NCBI GenBank assembly: GCA_030704615.1
Contig: CM060734.1
Span: forward strand, 12,646,001 to 12,710,000
Length of the DNA: 64,000 nucleotides
Source of the DNA: Takakia lepidozioides
Taxonomy: Eukaryota > Streptophyta > Takakiopsida > Takakiales > Takakiaceae
Direction of reading: 5' to 3'
Of the stretch, positions 11,600 to 23,533 are shown piece by piece. The notes beneath the pieces were generated by a model. The model ran no database searches. It was not told where the DNA came from and saw only the letters and a program-made list of their open reading frames with translations. The stretch's first letter is position 1, and each line of letters begins with the position of its first letter. Both the position numbers and the translations under genes were made by a program.

Positions 11600-12460
11600 A
11601 AAGATTACAGAACAGAAGTCTGTGGCCAGTGAAGGGCACCCAAGATAACATGAAATTCAGTACACCGACAACGGAAAAAATCACGTAACTGAGCTTGAAA
11701 CAGGTTGTCATGTGCGCCTCCTATAATTATTGACCCCTCACAGTCTGACAGGATTGCCACCATGCAGCGATCGTAGCAGGCCGTTCCAGCGCTCGACGCC
11801 GTCTGGTAGTGGAATACAAGTCTGGGGATACATTTGTTCACATCCACCCAATCGCACGCCAAAACATGGCCCAGCTGAAGAGAAGAATACCGGTTATCTG
11901 ATGATCAAATGGCATTGAAATCAGGTAGAGTTGACAAGTACAGACACTAAATCGAAGTGAATGTGAGATGCACACAACTCACAGGTTAAAACCAATATGA
12001 CATGGGAGCTTCAGGAGGTGGTACCAAGCAGCATAACCGAAGAGATGCGGGTACTTTTGGCCTTGGGCATCGCGAGTCTCTTGCTGCAAGCGGAAAGACA
12101 GAAAAAGTGAGGGACGGCCTCCCTCCTATGGATCCCGCTCTCTCCCAGCCAACAAAGGACGAGTACACAAGCGTCTTCCGCTCTCTTGCTGATGCGCAAT
12201 GCTTCAGCTTCCTGTGCAGCAGCGCGAATTTTGTGCTTTCGCTGTATTTCTGCCATGCTCCGATGCCATGAAGCAGTGTGAAGTGTCTGACGTCGACGGC
12301 ACAACAGCACGCCCTTAGAATGCATAGCAATGGAAGAGACAAAAACAGGGTTGCAAGCGAAGAGAGCATCGACAGAGGAACAGACCGTCTTTGGAGTATG
12401 AGAATTGGAGGGAAAGGCACATATGTAGCCCAAACTCCCGCCATCCTCACAAACTTGCAA
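11600..12460 (-). CDS. Possible small spliced gene, function unknown
   Basis: On the minus strand an ATG near 12,254 opens a charged helical segment (MAEIQRKHKIRAAAQEAEAL). A strong polypyrimidine acceptor ending CTTGCAG near 12,090 precedes a second segment containing YPHLFGYAAWYHLLKLP. Another TCTTCAG acceptor near 11,874 leads to a third open segment of up to 85 codons. A GT donor in phase with the second exon exists after the first segment (TGT|GTACTC). The frame across the last junction is ambiguous, since two alternatives give different C-termini. I do not recognise the family. It may be a decayed gene. Confidence 0.3.
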
Positions 12461-12559
12461 CGGAACGGGGCAACGTTGCGAGGCTGGGGTGTGGATGGCG
12501 CATCAATGGGAGACGATTTCCACCTTCACGATTCACCAAGCCACAGACGATGAGAAAAT

Positions 12560-13740
12560 TAGAAAATGGTAAGTTCGTTGTCAATTGATCCTGCGGAAGT
12601 GAGCCTCATAGGTTGCAATGGGTTCCTGTAGGGCCTACATGTCAAACATTCCTGTGGGATCTCTAGAAACAAATTTAAGTGAGCTTGCAGCTTTCGACAT
12701 AGGCATGCTAGGTTCCACAGTGAAGATTTTCAGTAGACCGTTGCGCCACCTCAGGGGTTGTCTGCAATGTTGGTCTACCAGTACCCACTGGTCAAAGGCT
12801 ACAGTAGGTTTATGTCAGTCATAGCTGCCATACATTCTATGGCGGTTTCTTCAAAAAACAAATTGCAGTTTGCAGCATTTGTGGTATCCATCTGAGTTAA
12901 TAGAGTTCTGGTATTTACATAACCATACATTCGGTAGTTGTCATGGGGGGCTGGTCTAAGTAGGGGAGAGCCCATGAATTAACCTTCTTGTATGGCAAAA
13001 CAACTAAGATAAGGTGAGATGGGAGTTCTCCCTCATGTGCATATCCCCAATGACCTACCCCAAGCGTGAACAGCAGCCAGGATGAGTTGAGTGAATAATG
13101 AAGTGGTACAAGACCTGCAACACCTACAGGGCAGCAACATTGTGGCTCAATGTGTTGCATCCTGCTTGAGCCATTTACAGATGCATGACTCTACCAGTGA
13201 GTCACATGATGTTTCATGTGGGCCATGAGTCAAATTGCCCATGCAGGGTGCAAAGAACCCATAGACAGAGCCACGACATCAGATACGGAACTGTGCACCT
13301 CGTTTGGGGAAAAATTATTATGTGATAATAACGACCAAGCTTAAACCAGTCCAGTAGTATTCACTGGTCCATAAACATGTGCCTGGCCAATAAGAGAACC
13401 ACAAAATAACTGGGGCAAGTATGTAATGTAAACCGGAAAGCTAGTGCACTTTGAAATTCATTCTGTCAACAAGGTATCCAGAGCAGAATTGATGTGTAGA
13501 TCTGCAGGACATTAAAAATTCTATAGTGAGAGAATTGTCACGTCAGATGCTCCAAAGACACACCATTTATGTGGTACACCTCCAACACCCTATGCAAAGA
13601 ACACACCAGCCCCCCCACCAGTTTCTGCAGTCTCACAAAGCCCACATTATAATTGAAGAAACCAAAATTACATCTATAATTTGCAATATAGGACCCTTCA
13701 TACACTTCATATAGATATAGGCATATGTGGGGAAAGTGGT
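12560..13740. other. Unassigned, AT-moderate sequence
   Basis: No convincing coding exon, repeat or transposon end is visible between the possible small gene and the 3' end of the minus-strand CACTA element. Open frames of 60-111 codons look random. Confidence 0.4.
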
Positions 13741-13757
13741 ACCTCGTGTGGGCACTA

Positions 13758-14752
13758 CTACACGTCCACATCAACCAGCTCATCATCACTTGATTTTGTA
13801 ACTTCATCGCAACTGTCCTTCGTGGGACATGGATCGGCTTGCTCAGATCGCATGTCCCTATACAGTGAAGCAACCTCTTCAGGTGTCACTTGGATGGTCT
13901 GGCCCACCCTGTCAGCAGCAACATTGGTCTCTTCAATTTGATTGGGGGTTAGGAGGCCTGTTACACTTGCAATATCGTCGTTGTAAATGCTGACATCACA
14001 GACAGCCCTGCGTGACCTCGGGCTTTTTTCAAGAACCACATTCCACCTCGGTTCATTCACACACTCAGAGAAGAAAACCTGCTCGACCTGTGATGGAAGC
14101 ACAAAAGGTTGTTCTAGTAGAGGCAACAAGTGCGAGAAATTGACCAATGTGAACCCACAGTCATCCTGTTTCATTGACACGGGCTGAGAACCCACACGTC
14201 GTGCACAGTGGTGCGTGTGGAGCCATAATCCAATTCTAGAATCTCCTTTATGATACCGACATAACGTAGGCTTTCCATCACATATTCACCTGAAATGCCA
14301 GTACTTTCATGCTGGAAAACAGTAGACACCCCTGAGTCATATGTCACAAATGGACTGTTCATATAATCTGAAGTAACCCTGAAGTGGTTTCCATAAGCAG
14401 ACATGCTCTTGTATGATGTTGCGATGAAAGATGGGGGTTTGGACATGTCCGACAATTCCTTGCAGACTGAATCAGATGCATGGTTGGCATCACCCGACAC
14501 ATGCACGCGCATAGCCGTTACTAGCCATTCTGCAAAGTCAGGGAGAGCACAGATCTTGTTCGGATTGGCAGCATTTGCAGTGTCCACGCGGGATTTCTCC
14601 ATCTCATATGCTCTGCCAAGCACGCACCACATGGTTAGTTTATCCAGTGCAACCCAAGCAGCAAGTGCAAGAACAATAGCAACCCCACGAATACAAAGCA
14701 TTCCCATGCATAAAAGGTGGGAGAAGTTGTGACATGCACGGGAAGTGGCCAC
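13758..14752 (-). pseudogene. DUF4216 domain (H1)
   Basis: DUF4216 normally follows DUF4218 in CACTA transposase genes. Two frames overlap at 14,171-14,195: the first (14,752-14,171) ends with LRYVGIIKEILELDYG, the second (14,195-13,758) has DDCGFTLVNFSHLLP, EQPFVLPSQVEQVFFSE and RWNVVLEKSPR. A one- or two-base frameshift between them breaks the domain. The last codon abuts CACTACTA on the plus strand, possibly the element end. Confidence 0.75.
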
Positions 14753-14995
14753 TTACTCCAACATGCTGCTCAAACTTGGATGGTTGTGAATGACGTACTC
14801 GTGGACAAGCTTCAACAATTCTGCAGTCAACCTCCATGGTTTGCCAACTCCTTCCAGCACCCAACCGGACACGAATTCCTCCTCTCCTGCATCCCACACT
14901 CTCCCCTAGTAGCATCAACAGAAGACAAGTACTATGGCTGAATCCAGAGACGCCGGCGGGGGCCCCTGGAAGAGTTCTCTTTTCTTTTTAACAGC

Positions 14996-15757
14996 CTAAT
15001 CCCAAAGCCTCGTCAAAGACGTAGCCCTCCGCCATACTGCCCTCAGACTTTGCCAGGTTTCACACATACCCTTTAAATCCTTCATTGCCCTCTCCACTGG
15101 GTACATCCACCGAGAAGCCACAGGTCCACACAAATCCAGCTCCTCAACCAAGTGGATGAGTAAATGCGTCATAACATCAAAAAAGGAGGGTGGGAACTCT
15201 TTCTCCAGAAGGCAAAGAGTCATGGCCACCTCCTTCTTCAATTCCTCATGCTCGGATGGATCAATAGTTTTTGCAGAAAGCTTGCGAAATACACGAGACA
15301 CTCTTAGGATGGCATTGCGAACCCCATGAGCCATTAAACCACGCAGAGCAAGTGGGAGGATCTGCTGCATGAGCACATGGTAATCATGTGACTTCAATTG
15401 GCTCAACTTGGATTTGACCACATGCTTTTTGAAAGCAGAGGCATAACCAGTGGGCACTTTCATATTGGTGATAATGTCCAGGAACACCCGCTGTTCATGT
15501 TTTGTGAGCACATATGGCGCATCGGGCATTACCAATGTATCCACTCTGGTGGGATGGCGTTGTAACCACAAAGGCTTTCGAATGCCCTGCAACTCCAGAT
15601 CACGCTGAACTTTCATGGTATCTTTTTCTCCGAAAATGGTCTTGATTATGTTCTCCGTCAAGTTCTTTTCGCAATGTATGGTGTCGAAAGTGTGGCGGAT
15701 GAGAAGATGTTGCACCATGTGCTGGCCCAAATTAGGTGCTTTGCAATGCTTTCATTA
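14996..15757 (-). pseudogene. Tnp2 C-terminal part with DUF4218 (H1)
   Basis: This is the downstream exon of the transposase after a TTTTCAG acceptor near 15,757. It resumes with HTFDTIHCEKNL (counterpart of HLLDPMHIEKNV in the plus-strand copy at 27,735-27,770) and continues with LKSHDYHVLMQQILPLALRG, EKEFPPSFFDVMTHLLIHLV and a WMYPVERAMKDLKG block. This is typical DUF4218, found C-terminal to Tnp2. The frame of about 240 codons is open but disconnected from its 5' half. Confidence 0.85.
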
Positions 15758-15840
15758 ATGTTGTTGAAACTACATTTTCTGAAAACAAACAACCACTGAC
15801 AACTACAAAACCAATGCAATGCACTCCCACTACAAGGAAT

Positions 15841-16830
15841 CGCCAAAATAATGACTCAAAAAACGACTGGAAACCCAGTCGTTTCAGTCAAAAAATGACT
15901 GGGCGACTACGAGTCCGAAAGGACAAGACCTATCGGACAGCCCAGTCGTTTCGGTCATTACGTGGTTGGAGTCGTTCTAGTCAGTCGTGACGCCGACTGC
16001 AGGGTAATTTTTAAGGTGTGGCCACGTGGCATCGCCACGCGCGGTGTTGACTGAATCTTGGACCTTGACCACAGTGGACTTTTGACCGGGGGGTTCCGAC
16101 TTTCCCACCGTGTGTACGCCGGGAATACAGCCGCGTGGCTTGGTGTGAAAACTCCACGTGTTCTCTTGGAGGCAGGACACGCACCGTAGCCGCGTTGCTT
16201 CACGCTGCTGAATAGTTACGATCTCGTACTACACGAGCACTAACCACTAGTTCAAAAATAACTAGCAAGTCGTTTCAACGACTGCACGGTCAGACTGCGA
16301 AGTTGTGAACTACGTCTCAGAGTGTTGGACTTGTAGTAGCGACCGGACTAGAGGTTATCTTCAAGGACACGCGTGGTTTCCCGGGTTTCGCCACTTGCTG
16401 GCCTGAGGGCATAGCACGTGGCGTAGTGAGTTGTCTGTTGGTTGCCTTCACTACTTGCAAGTGGAGTCGACAACTGGAGTGTTGAAGTGACAGATGCAAC
16501 TGGAGGTTTGAAATGCACTACCTCACTAGTGACTACATCGACTGTGGGTTGGGAACCAGGCACTCCTGCTGGTTGCACTGACTTGGGGGCTGCGACTTGT
16601 AGTTCATACATGTGCAATATTGTTTCTACTGTGTCTGAATAGCAACACGGATGCTACGATCGATCTACTACAGCATTGCAACCAACATAATCCCTGCACA
16701 TTGGGGATGATTATGTCATTGCCCATGTGATTCAGACTTCAAAACATACAGACCATGCCATCAATGCACGAAATCAAATGAGCTGCATGAAGAAGAGCAC
16801 GTGACAATGTATTAAGATAACTGTGTTGTC
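15841..16830. other. Left subterminal region of the nested CACTA
   Basis: Short inverted motifs built on GACTG/CAGTC are frequent to about 16,330, as expected for transposase-binding subterminal repeats. Beyond that, a minus-strand frame (16,617-16,348) with Thr/Ser/Pro-rich composition has no recognised domain. Confidence 0.45.
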
Positions 16831-16839
16831 ACTTTGGCA

Positions 16840-18140
16840 GTATCATGTCAAAGTCACTCCAAACTATCAAAGGTTCACTCAACCAGCTAACTTGCAGAAT
16901 TCAACATGAAAATTTAGGGCCGATTCTGATAAGAGGGGAAAACAGGGTGAAGTGTGTTGAAGAAGGTGCCTTGATTAGCAGTGACTGATTTTATGAATTG
17001 TGCCGCTGCTGCTGTGGCTTCCAGTTGACCATGTACCCATGCAGGTTTCCCTTCCACAATGAATCATAGGTAATCTGGAGCTTGAAATCCGGCCCTCTTG
17101 GATGAATCTGGACCCACACTCTATCCCTGCTCCTTCAGCTATCCATGCGTCTGCACAAATCATGCATTCATCCTTGCACTTGTTGCTAGCAGATGACAAC
17201 GACAGCATAGAGTTGTTCTAGGAAATACCCAACTTAGCTTATCACTCTAGTTCTTATGCTGAATTGTGTCGGCTACTCTCTATAATCTAACAGACATTCA
17301 CCTTTTGGTCTCGATTGTCCCACCGTTGACTGGGGTCAGAAACGTGTTCCTTCCCCAACTTCTCCTCATCTCTGTTACTTGTTTTCCGATACTTTCATGG
17401 TGTCACATTGGCAGTATCATGTTAAAGTCACACCAAACTAGATTCACTCAACCAGCTAACTTGAAGAATTCAACATGGAAATTTAGGGCCGGTTCTGATA
17501 AGAGGGAAAAACAGGGTGAAATGTGTTGAAGAATGTGCCTTCATTAGCAGTGCCTGATTTTATCAATTGTCCCGCTGCTGCTGCGGCTTCCTGTTGACCA
17601 TCTTCCCATGCAGGTTTGTTGTAGCTATCCTTCCACAGGGAATCATAGGTAATCTGGAGGTTGAAATCCGACCCTCTTGGATGAATCTGGACCCACACTC
17701 TATCCCTGCTCCTTCAACCATCTATGCCTCTGCACAAATCATGCATACATCCTTGCCTTGCTGCTAGCAGCTAACAATGACAGCCTACATTTGTTCTAGG
17801 AAACACCCAACTCAGCTTATCACACTCATTCCTATGCTGAATTGCGTCTGCTACTCTCTGTAATTATACAGGCATTTACCTTTTTGCCTCGGTTGTCCCA
17901 CCATTGACTGGGGTCAGAAAAGTACTCATTCCACAGCTTCTCATCATCTCTGTTACCTATTTTTGGATACTTTACTGTTGTCAGTATCATGTCAAAGTCA
18001 CTCCAAACTATCAAAGGTTCACTCAACCAGCTAACTTGCAAAATTCAACATGGAAGAAGAAGGATTCTGATAAGAGGAAAAAAACAGGGTGAAATGTGTT
18101 GAAGAAGGTGCCCTCATTAGCAGTGTCTGATTTTATCAAT
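16840..18140 (-). repeat. Three tandem OSB-like fragments
   Basis: About 570-base units repeat in tandem: unit III (16,840-17,420), unit II (17,420-17,990) and a partial unit I (17,830-18,140). Read on the minus strand each carries WVQIHPRGSDFNLQITYDSL (near 17,700 and, diverged, near 17,120) through GTFFNTFHPVF, and then a block like LWNEYFSDPSQWWDNRGKK (17,960-17,880; diverged at 17,370-17,300). The DPSQWWDNR block resembles the PDF motif of plant organellar single-stranded DNA-binding (OSB) proteins, which bind ssDNA in mitochondria and plastids. All copies have stops or frameshifts. Assignment to OSB rests on that motif alone. Confidence 0.5.
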
Positions 18141-18149
18141 TGTGGCACC

Positions 18150-19318
18150 GCTACCCATACAGTGCAATGCTTGCAGGGTATGCACAGCAGGGACGAGGGA
18201 TGGAGGCTTTGGAGACCTATGAGCAAATGATGGGGGAAACACATCATGTGCGATGCTTGCAGGGTATGCACAGCAGGGACATGGGATTGAGGCTTTGGAG
18301 ACCTATGAGCAAATGATGTGCGACGGGGTGAAGCCCGACCATATCATGTTTGTGTGCGTTTGCAGTGCGTGTGCAAGCCTGGCAGCCCTGGAAAAGGGCG
18401 AAGAGGTGCATGCGACATTGTCAGAGCTGGAATTGTACCAGATGTGATCCTGAACACTGCCCTGGTGGACATGTATGCCAGATGTGGGTGCATGGAGGAT
18501 GCAAAGGGAGTGCTCGACAATATGGCTGAACGAGATGTGGTGTCGTGGAATGCGATGATCGCAGGATATGCACAACATGGTTGTCATAGGGAGGTTGTGC
18601 AACTATTTGAAGGAATGCAAAAGAACGGCTTGAAGCCGAGCAATATCACCTTTATATGTGTTCTCTCTGCATGCAGCCACGCTGGCCTACTGAATGAATG
18701 AAGACGCTACTTTGATTCCCTGAATCAAGATCATGGTGTCACTCCGATAGTAAAGCACTTTGGCTGCATGGTGGACCTCCTTGGATGTGAGGGACAACCG
18801 GATGAGGCAGTGGACATGATTAATAAAATGCCCATAAATCCAGGTGTTGTGGTGTGGAAGGCATTGCTTGGTGCCTGCAGAATCCATGGTAATGTGGAGA
18901 TGGTTGAACGTGCAACAACATCTATCCTCATGTGGGCTGAACAGGATGTCGTGACTTATGTGTTGCTCTCAAACATCTATGTTGCAGCTGGCAGGTGGGA
19001 TGATACTGCAAAGGTGAGAAGAATGATGAAGGTCAAAGGGGTTAGAAACGAGCCAGGTTGCTGCTACATTGAGGTTGGCAACAGGGTGCACACCTTCGTT
19101 GTAGATGACAAGTTGCATCCCAGAATTAAGGAAATCCATGCTGAGTTGAGAAGATTGGCTGGGAAGATGAAGGAGGCGGGGTATGTGCCTAACAGGAGCT
19201 TTGTATTGCATGATGTGGGGGAGGAGGAAAATGAATTTTCTCTTTGCCACCATAGTGAGAAGCTGGCCATTGGTTTTGGCATATCCACGGGAAATGATAG
19301 TGGGGTCTACCCAGCATA
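18150..19318 (+). pseudogene. PPR-DYW protein C-terminal fragment (captured)
   Basis: PLS-class PPR proteins bind organellar RNA, and their DYW domain is a cytidine deaminase for C-to-U editing. This fragment has LVDMYARCGCMEDAKGV, VVSWNAMIAGYAQHG and ITFICVLSACSHAG, then an E/E+ region (MVDLLGCEGQPDEAVDMI, VVWKALLGACRIHGNVE, YVLLSNIYVAAGRWDD), EPGCCYIEVGNRVHTFV, and the start of the DYW domain with the HSEKLA zinc/catalytic motif (about 19,252-19,270). It stops soon after, lacking the CxxC and C-terminal DYW parts. An internal TGA lies at 18,699-18,701 and a frameshift near 18,420. A short duplicate of the first PPR unit is at 18,165-18,250. It is non-functional and converges with the minus-strand array beyond 20,100. 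Confidence 0.85.
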
Positions 19319-19459
19319 GGTGGGAAGTCAGCCCATAATTGCACTTGATTAAAGGGGTGATATTGGACTGACTTTGGTGATAGTGGATGGAATCAGAGTG
19401 TTGTCCTAATTCTGGGTTTGGGGGGTATGGCTGAATGAGATGTGGTGTCGTGTTTGTTG

Positions 19460-20080
19460 CATGAATTCTAGGCTGTCATTGTCAGTTGCTAGCAACAAGG
19501 CAAGGATGTATGCATGATTTGTGCAGAGGCATGGATAGCTGAAGGAGCAGGGATGGAATGTGGGTTTTGATTCATCCAAGAGGGCCGGATTTCAAGCTTC
19601 AGATCACCTATGACTCCCTGTGGAAGGATAGCTACAAGAAACCTGCATGGGTAGATGGTCAACTGGAAGCCGCAGCAGCATCGGCACGATTGATAAAATC
19701 AAGCACTGCTCATGAAGGCACCTTCTTCAACACGTTTCACCTTGTTTTTCCCTCTGATCAGAATCGGCCCTAAATGTTGAATTCTGCAAATTAGCTAGTT
19801 GAGTGAACCTTAAATAGTTTGGAGTGACTTTGACATGATACTGCCAATGTGACAACAAGATTAGTATCCAGAAACAGGTAACAGAGACGAGGAGAAGCTG
19901 TGGAATTAATACTTTTCTGACCCAGTCAACGGTGGGACAATCGAGCAAAAAGGTGAATGCCTGTTGGATTACAAAGAGTAGCAGATGCAATTGAGCATAG
20001 GAACTAGAGTGATAAGTTGAGTTGGGTGTTTCCTAGAATAGATGTAGGCTATCATTGTCAGCTTCTAGCAGGAAGGCAAG
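19460..20080 (+). repeat. Inverted OSB-like copy
   Basis: Plus-strand sequence with WVLIHPRGPDFKLQITYDSL (19,561 on) and, near 19,870-19,970, a diverged DEEKLWN / DPSQWWDNR block is the inverted counterpart of the three tandem copies at 16,840-18,140, including the shared noncoding spacers. Together they can pair as long double-stranded RNA if transcribed through. Confidence 0.7.
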
Positions 20081-20094
20081 GATGTATGCATGAT

Positions 20095-23000
20095 TTTGTG
20101 CAAGGCATGGATATCTCGTTCAGCCATAATGTCGAACACTCCCTTTGCATCCTAGATGCACCCACATTTTGCAAACATGTCCACCAGGGTATTGTTCAGA
20201 ATGACATTTGGTACAATTCCAGCTCTGAAGATGTCACCATGCACTTCTTTCCATTTTTCCAGAGCTGCCAGGGTAGTGTTCAGATTGACATTTGGTACAA
20301 TTCCAACTTTGATGATATCCCCATGCACCTCTTTGCCCTTCTCCAGGGCTTCCAGGCTTGCACAAGCATTGCAAATGCACACAAACATGATGTGCTTCCC
20401 CCATCATTTGCTCATAGGTCTCCAAAGCCTCCACCCCACGTCCCTGCTGTGCATACCCTGCAAGCATTGCACTCCACGACACCACATCTGGTTCAACCAT
20501 AGTGTCGAACACTCCCTTTGCATCCTAGATGCACCCACATTTTGCAAACATGTCCACCAGGGTATTGTTTAGAATGACATCTGGTACAATTCCAGCTCTC
20601 AAGATGTCGCCATGGACCTCTTTCCCCTTTTCCAGAGCTGCCAGGGCAGTGTTTTGAATGACATTTGGTATAATTCCAACTTTGACGATATCCCCATGTA
20701 CCTCTTTGCCCTTCTCTAGGGCTGCTAGGCTTGCACGACGCCACATCCTGTTCAGCCATAGTGTTGAACACTCCCTTTGCATCCTAGATCCACCCACATT
20801 TTGCAAACATGTCCACTAGGGTATTGTTCCGAATGACATCTGGTACTATTCCAGCTCTGAAGATGTTGCCATGCACCTCTCTCCCCTTTTCCAGAGCTGC
20901 CAGGGCAGTGACATTTGGTACAATTCCAACTTTGATGATATCCCCATGTACCTCTTTGCCCTTCTCCAGGGCTGCCAGGCTTGCACAACCATTGCAAATG
21001 CACACAAACATGATGTGCTTCCCCCATCATTTGCTCATAGGTCTCCAAAGCCTCCATCCCACGTCCCTGCTGTGCATACCCTGCAAGCATCGCACTCCAC
21101 GACACCACATCTCCTTCAGCCATAGTGTCGAACACTCCCTTTGCATCCTAGATGCACCCACATTTTGCAAACACGTCCATCAGGGTATTGTTCAGAATGA
21201 CATCTGGTACAATTCCAGCTCTCAAGATGTCGCCATGGACCTCTTTTCCCCTTTTCCAGAGCTGCCAGGGCAGTGTTTTGAATGACATTTGGTACAATTC
21301 CAGCTTTGACGATATCCTCATGCACCTCTTTGCCCTTCTCTAGGGCTGCCAGGCTTGCACGACGCCACATCCTGTTCAGCCATAGTGTTGAACACTCCCT
21401 TGGCATCCTAGATGCACCCACATTTTGCAAACATGTCCTCTAGGGTATTGTTCCGAATGACATCTGGTACTATTCTAGCTCTAAAGATGTTGCCATGCAC
21501 CTCTCTCCCCTTTTCCAGAGCTGCCAGGGCAGTGTTTAGAATGACATTTGGTACAATTCCAGCTTTGATGATATCCCCATGCACCTCTTTGCCCTTCTCC
21601 ACGGCTGCCAAGCTTGCACAAGCATTGCAAATGCACACAAACATGATGTGCTTCCCCCATCATTTGCTCATAGGTCTCCAAAGCCTCCATCCCACGTCCC
21701 TGCTGTGCATACCCTGCAAGCATCGCACTCCACGACACCACATCTCATTCAGCCATAGTGTCGAACACTCCCTTTGCATCCTCGATGCACCCACATTTTG
21801 CATACATGTCCACTAGGGCCGTGTTTAGAATGGCATTTGGTACAATTCCAGCTCTGACGATGTCGCCATGGACATTTGGTACACTTCTAGCTTTGAAGAT
21901 GTCACCATGGACCTCTTTTTCCCCTTTTCCAGGGCTCCCAGGCTTGCACACGCATTGCAAACACAAACAGTCGTGATGTGGTTCGGCTTCACCCCTTCGT
22001 GCATCATTCGCTCATCCAAAGCATCGTACCACATACATATCTGAATCTGGAGATGCTCCTTGGTTTAAAGTCTGTAAAGCCTTTTTCAGTCTGCCTACCT
22101 CACAAAGCATCTTCACGTGCCCAGAAGAGCCAAAAGAGGCATTATGGACTCCCTCTCTTTATCCTCTTTCAGAAGCCAACGAGGTAACTTACAGAATTTA
22201 GTATGCATTTTAGGGCCGAGCCTCCATCCCGCGCCCAAGCTGTGCATATCCTGCGATCATGGCGTTACAAGACACCACATCTCCTTCAGTCATATTGTCA
22301 AACACTCCCTTTGCATCCTCGATGCACCCACAATTGGCATACATGTCCACGAGGGTATTGTTCAGAACAATATCTGGTTCAATTCCCGCTGTGATGATGT
22401 CACCATGGACCTCTCTGCCCTTTTCCAGGGCTGCTAGGCTTGCACACGCATTGCAGACACAAATAAAGGTGATGTGATTGGGCTTCACCCCTTCCCACCA
22501 TTTTCTCATAGGTCTCCAAAGCCTCCATCCCACACCCATGTTGTGCATATCCTACAATCATTGCACTCCAAGACACCACATTTCGTTCAGCCATTAGGTC
22601 GAACACTCCCTTTGCATCCTCAATGCACCCACATTTAGCATACATGTCCACCGGGGTACGATTCAGAATGACATCTGGTAAAATTCCAGCTTTGACAATG
22701 TCCCCATGGACTTCCTTGCCCTTATCCAGTGCTGCCAGGCTTGCATACACCTTGCAAACCTAACCTGGGGTGATCTGGTCGGGCTTCACCACTTCCCTCA
22801 TCATTTGCTCATAGGTCTCCAAAGCCTCCATCTCACGCCCCTGCTGTGCATAAGCTGTGATCATCGCAGTCCAAGACACCACATCTCGTTCGGCCATATT
22901 GTCCAACACTCCCTTTGCATCCTCGATGCTCCCACATTTTGCATACATGTTCATCAGAGCAGTGTCCAGAACAACATCTGGTACGATTCCAGCTTCGACA

Positions 23001-23140
23001 ATGTTAGCATGGACCTCTTTGCCCTTTTGCAGGGCTGCCAGGATCACACATGCATTGCAAACACAGTACATGAAGCAAGACAAGAAGAAGGAGATGGAGG
23101 TCGCGTTCGCCGAGCAGGAGTGACTTGAAAATCTCGCTAA
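20095..23140 (-). pseudogene. Tandem array of PPR (PLS) units, captured
   Basis: Read on the minus strand, roughly 100-residue PLS triplets follow one another: VVSWSAMLAGYAQQGRGMEA, ALETYEQMM, HITFVCVCNACASLAALEKG, KEVHGDIVKAGIVP, LVDMYAKCGCIEDAKGVF. Upstream units (23,140-21,760) are more diverged and more complete; those at 20,100-21,750 have lost part of the triplet so that the ALEKGKEVHGDI block is doubled. Frames change repeatedly, so no long protein is possible. A 200-base non-PPR insertion lies near 22,020-22,215. These units would sit N-terminal to the E/DYW fragment at 18,150-19,318, but that is on the opposite strand. Confidence 0.85.
20502..21752 (-). repeat. Recent ~0.62-kb tandem duplication within the PPR array
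   Basis: The segment 20,502-21,118 and the segment 21,120-21,752 are close copies that share the same deletion junctions and the same alternation of a ~265-base and a ~350-base subunit. Differences are scattered single bases and small indels. This is a higher-order duplication added after the PPR units had degenerated. Confidence 0.75.
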
Positions 23141-23149
23141 GTCCTCGGC

Positions 23150-23533
23150 CCCCTCACTGCGACTTACGGAGCCCACAACCCGAGCTCCCTATCAATTGTC
23201 CCGCTCGCAATTCAACGCATGTCATTGTAATTTCAAAATAGTGCCATATGGGTTACAATTGAAAAAAATGTCCCCGGGGGGTCCAACCCGCAGTTGTCAA
23301 CACGACTACAAATTTCATTAATATAAAAAATATGTTTTCCCGATTTTTGGAAATCAGCCTATAAATCGGCGTGAAACCCGGAGTTCACTTCTGCGACTTG
23401 TATACTCCATCCTTATGCCAGCATGGCATAAAAACGACTGCGACGACTGGCAAGTCGTCATTCACAACCTGGAGTCCCATGCGCAGTCATTTCGGACAGA
23501 ATCGCAAACACGAGTCGGGTGCGAAAAGCACCT
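23150..23533. other. Right subterminal region of the nested CACTA
   Basis: Between the PPR array and the right terminal repeat there is noncoding sequence with AAACGACTG, CGACGACTGG and AGTCGT motifs (23,430-23,510) that mirror the left subterminal region. Confidence 0.5.

Noticed and set aside
13753-13767. CACTACTACACGTCC as the confirmed end of CACTA H1
   Set aside because: It overlaps the DUF4216 stop region, does not match other CACTA ends in the window, and no partner end or target duplication was found near 24,600.
18150-23140. A functional PPR-DYW editing factor
   Set aside because: It has internal stops and frameshifts, the N- and C-terminal parts are on opposite strands, and the DYW domain lacks its C-terminal CxxC and terminal tripeptide.
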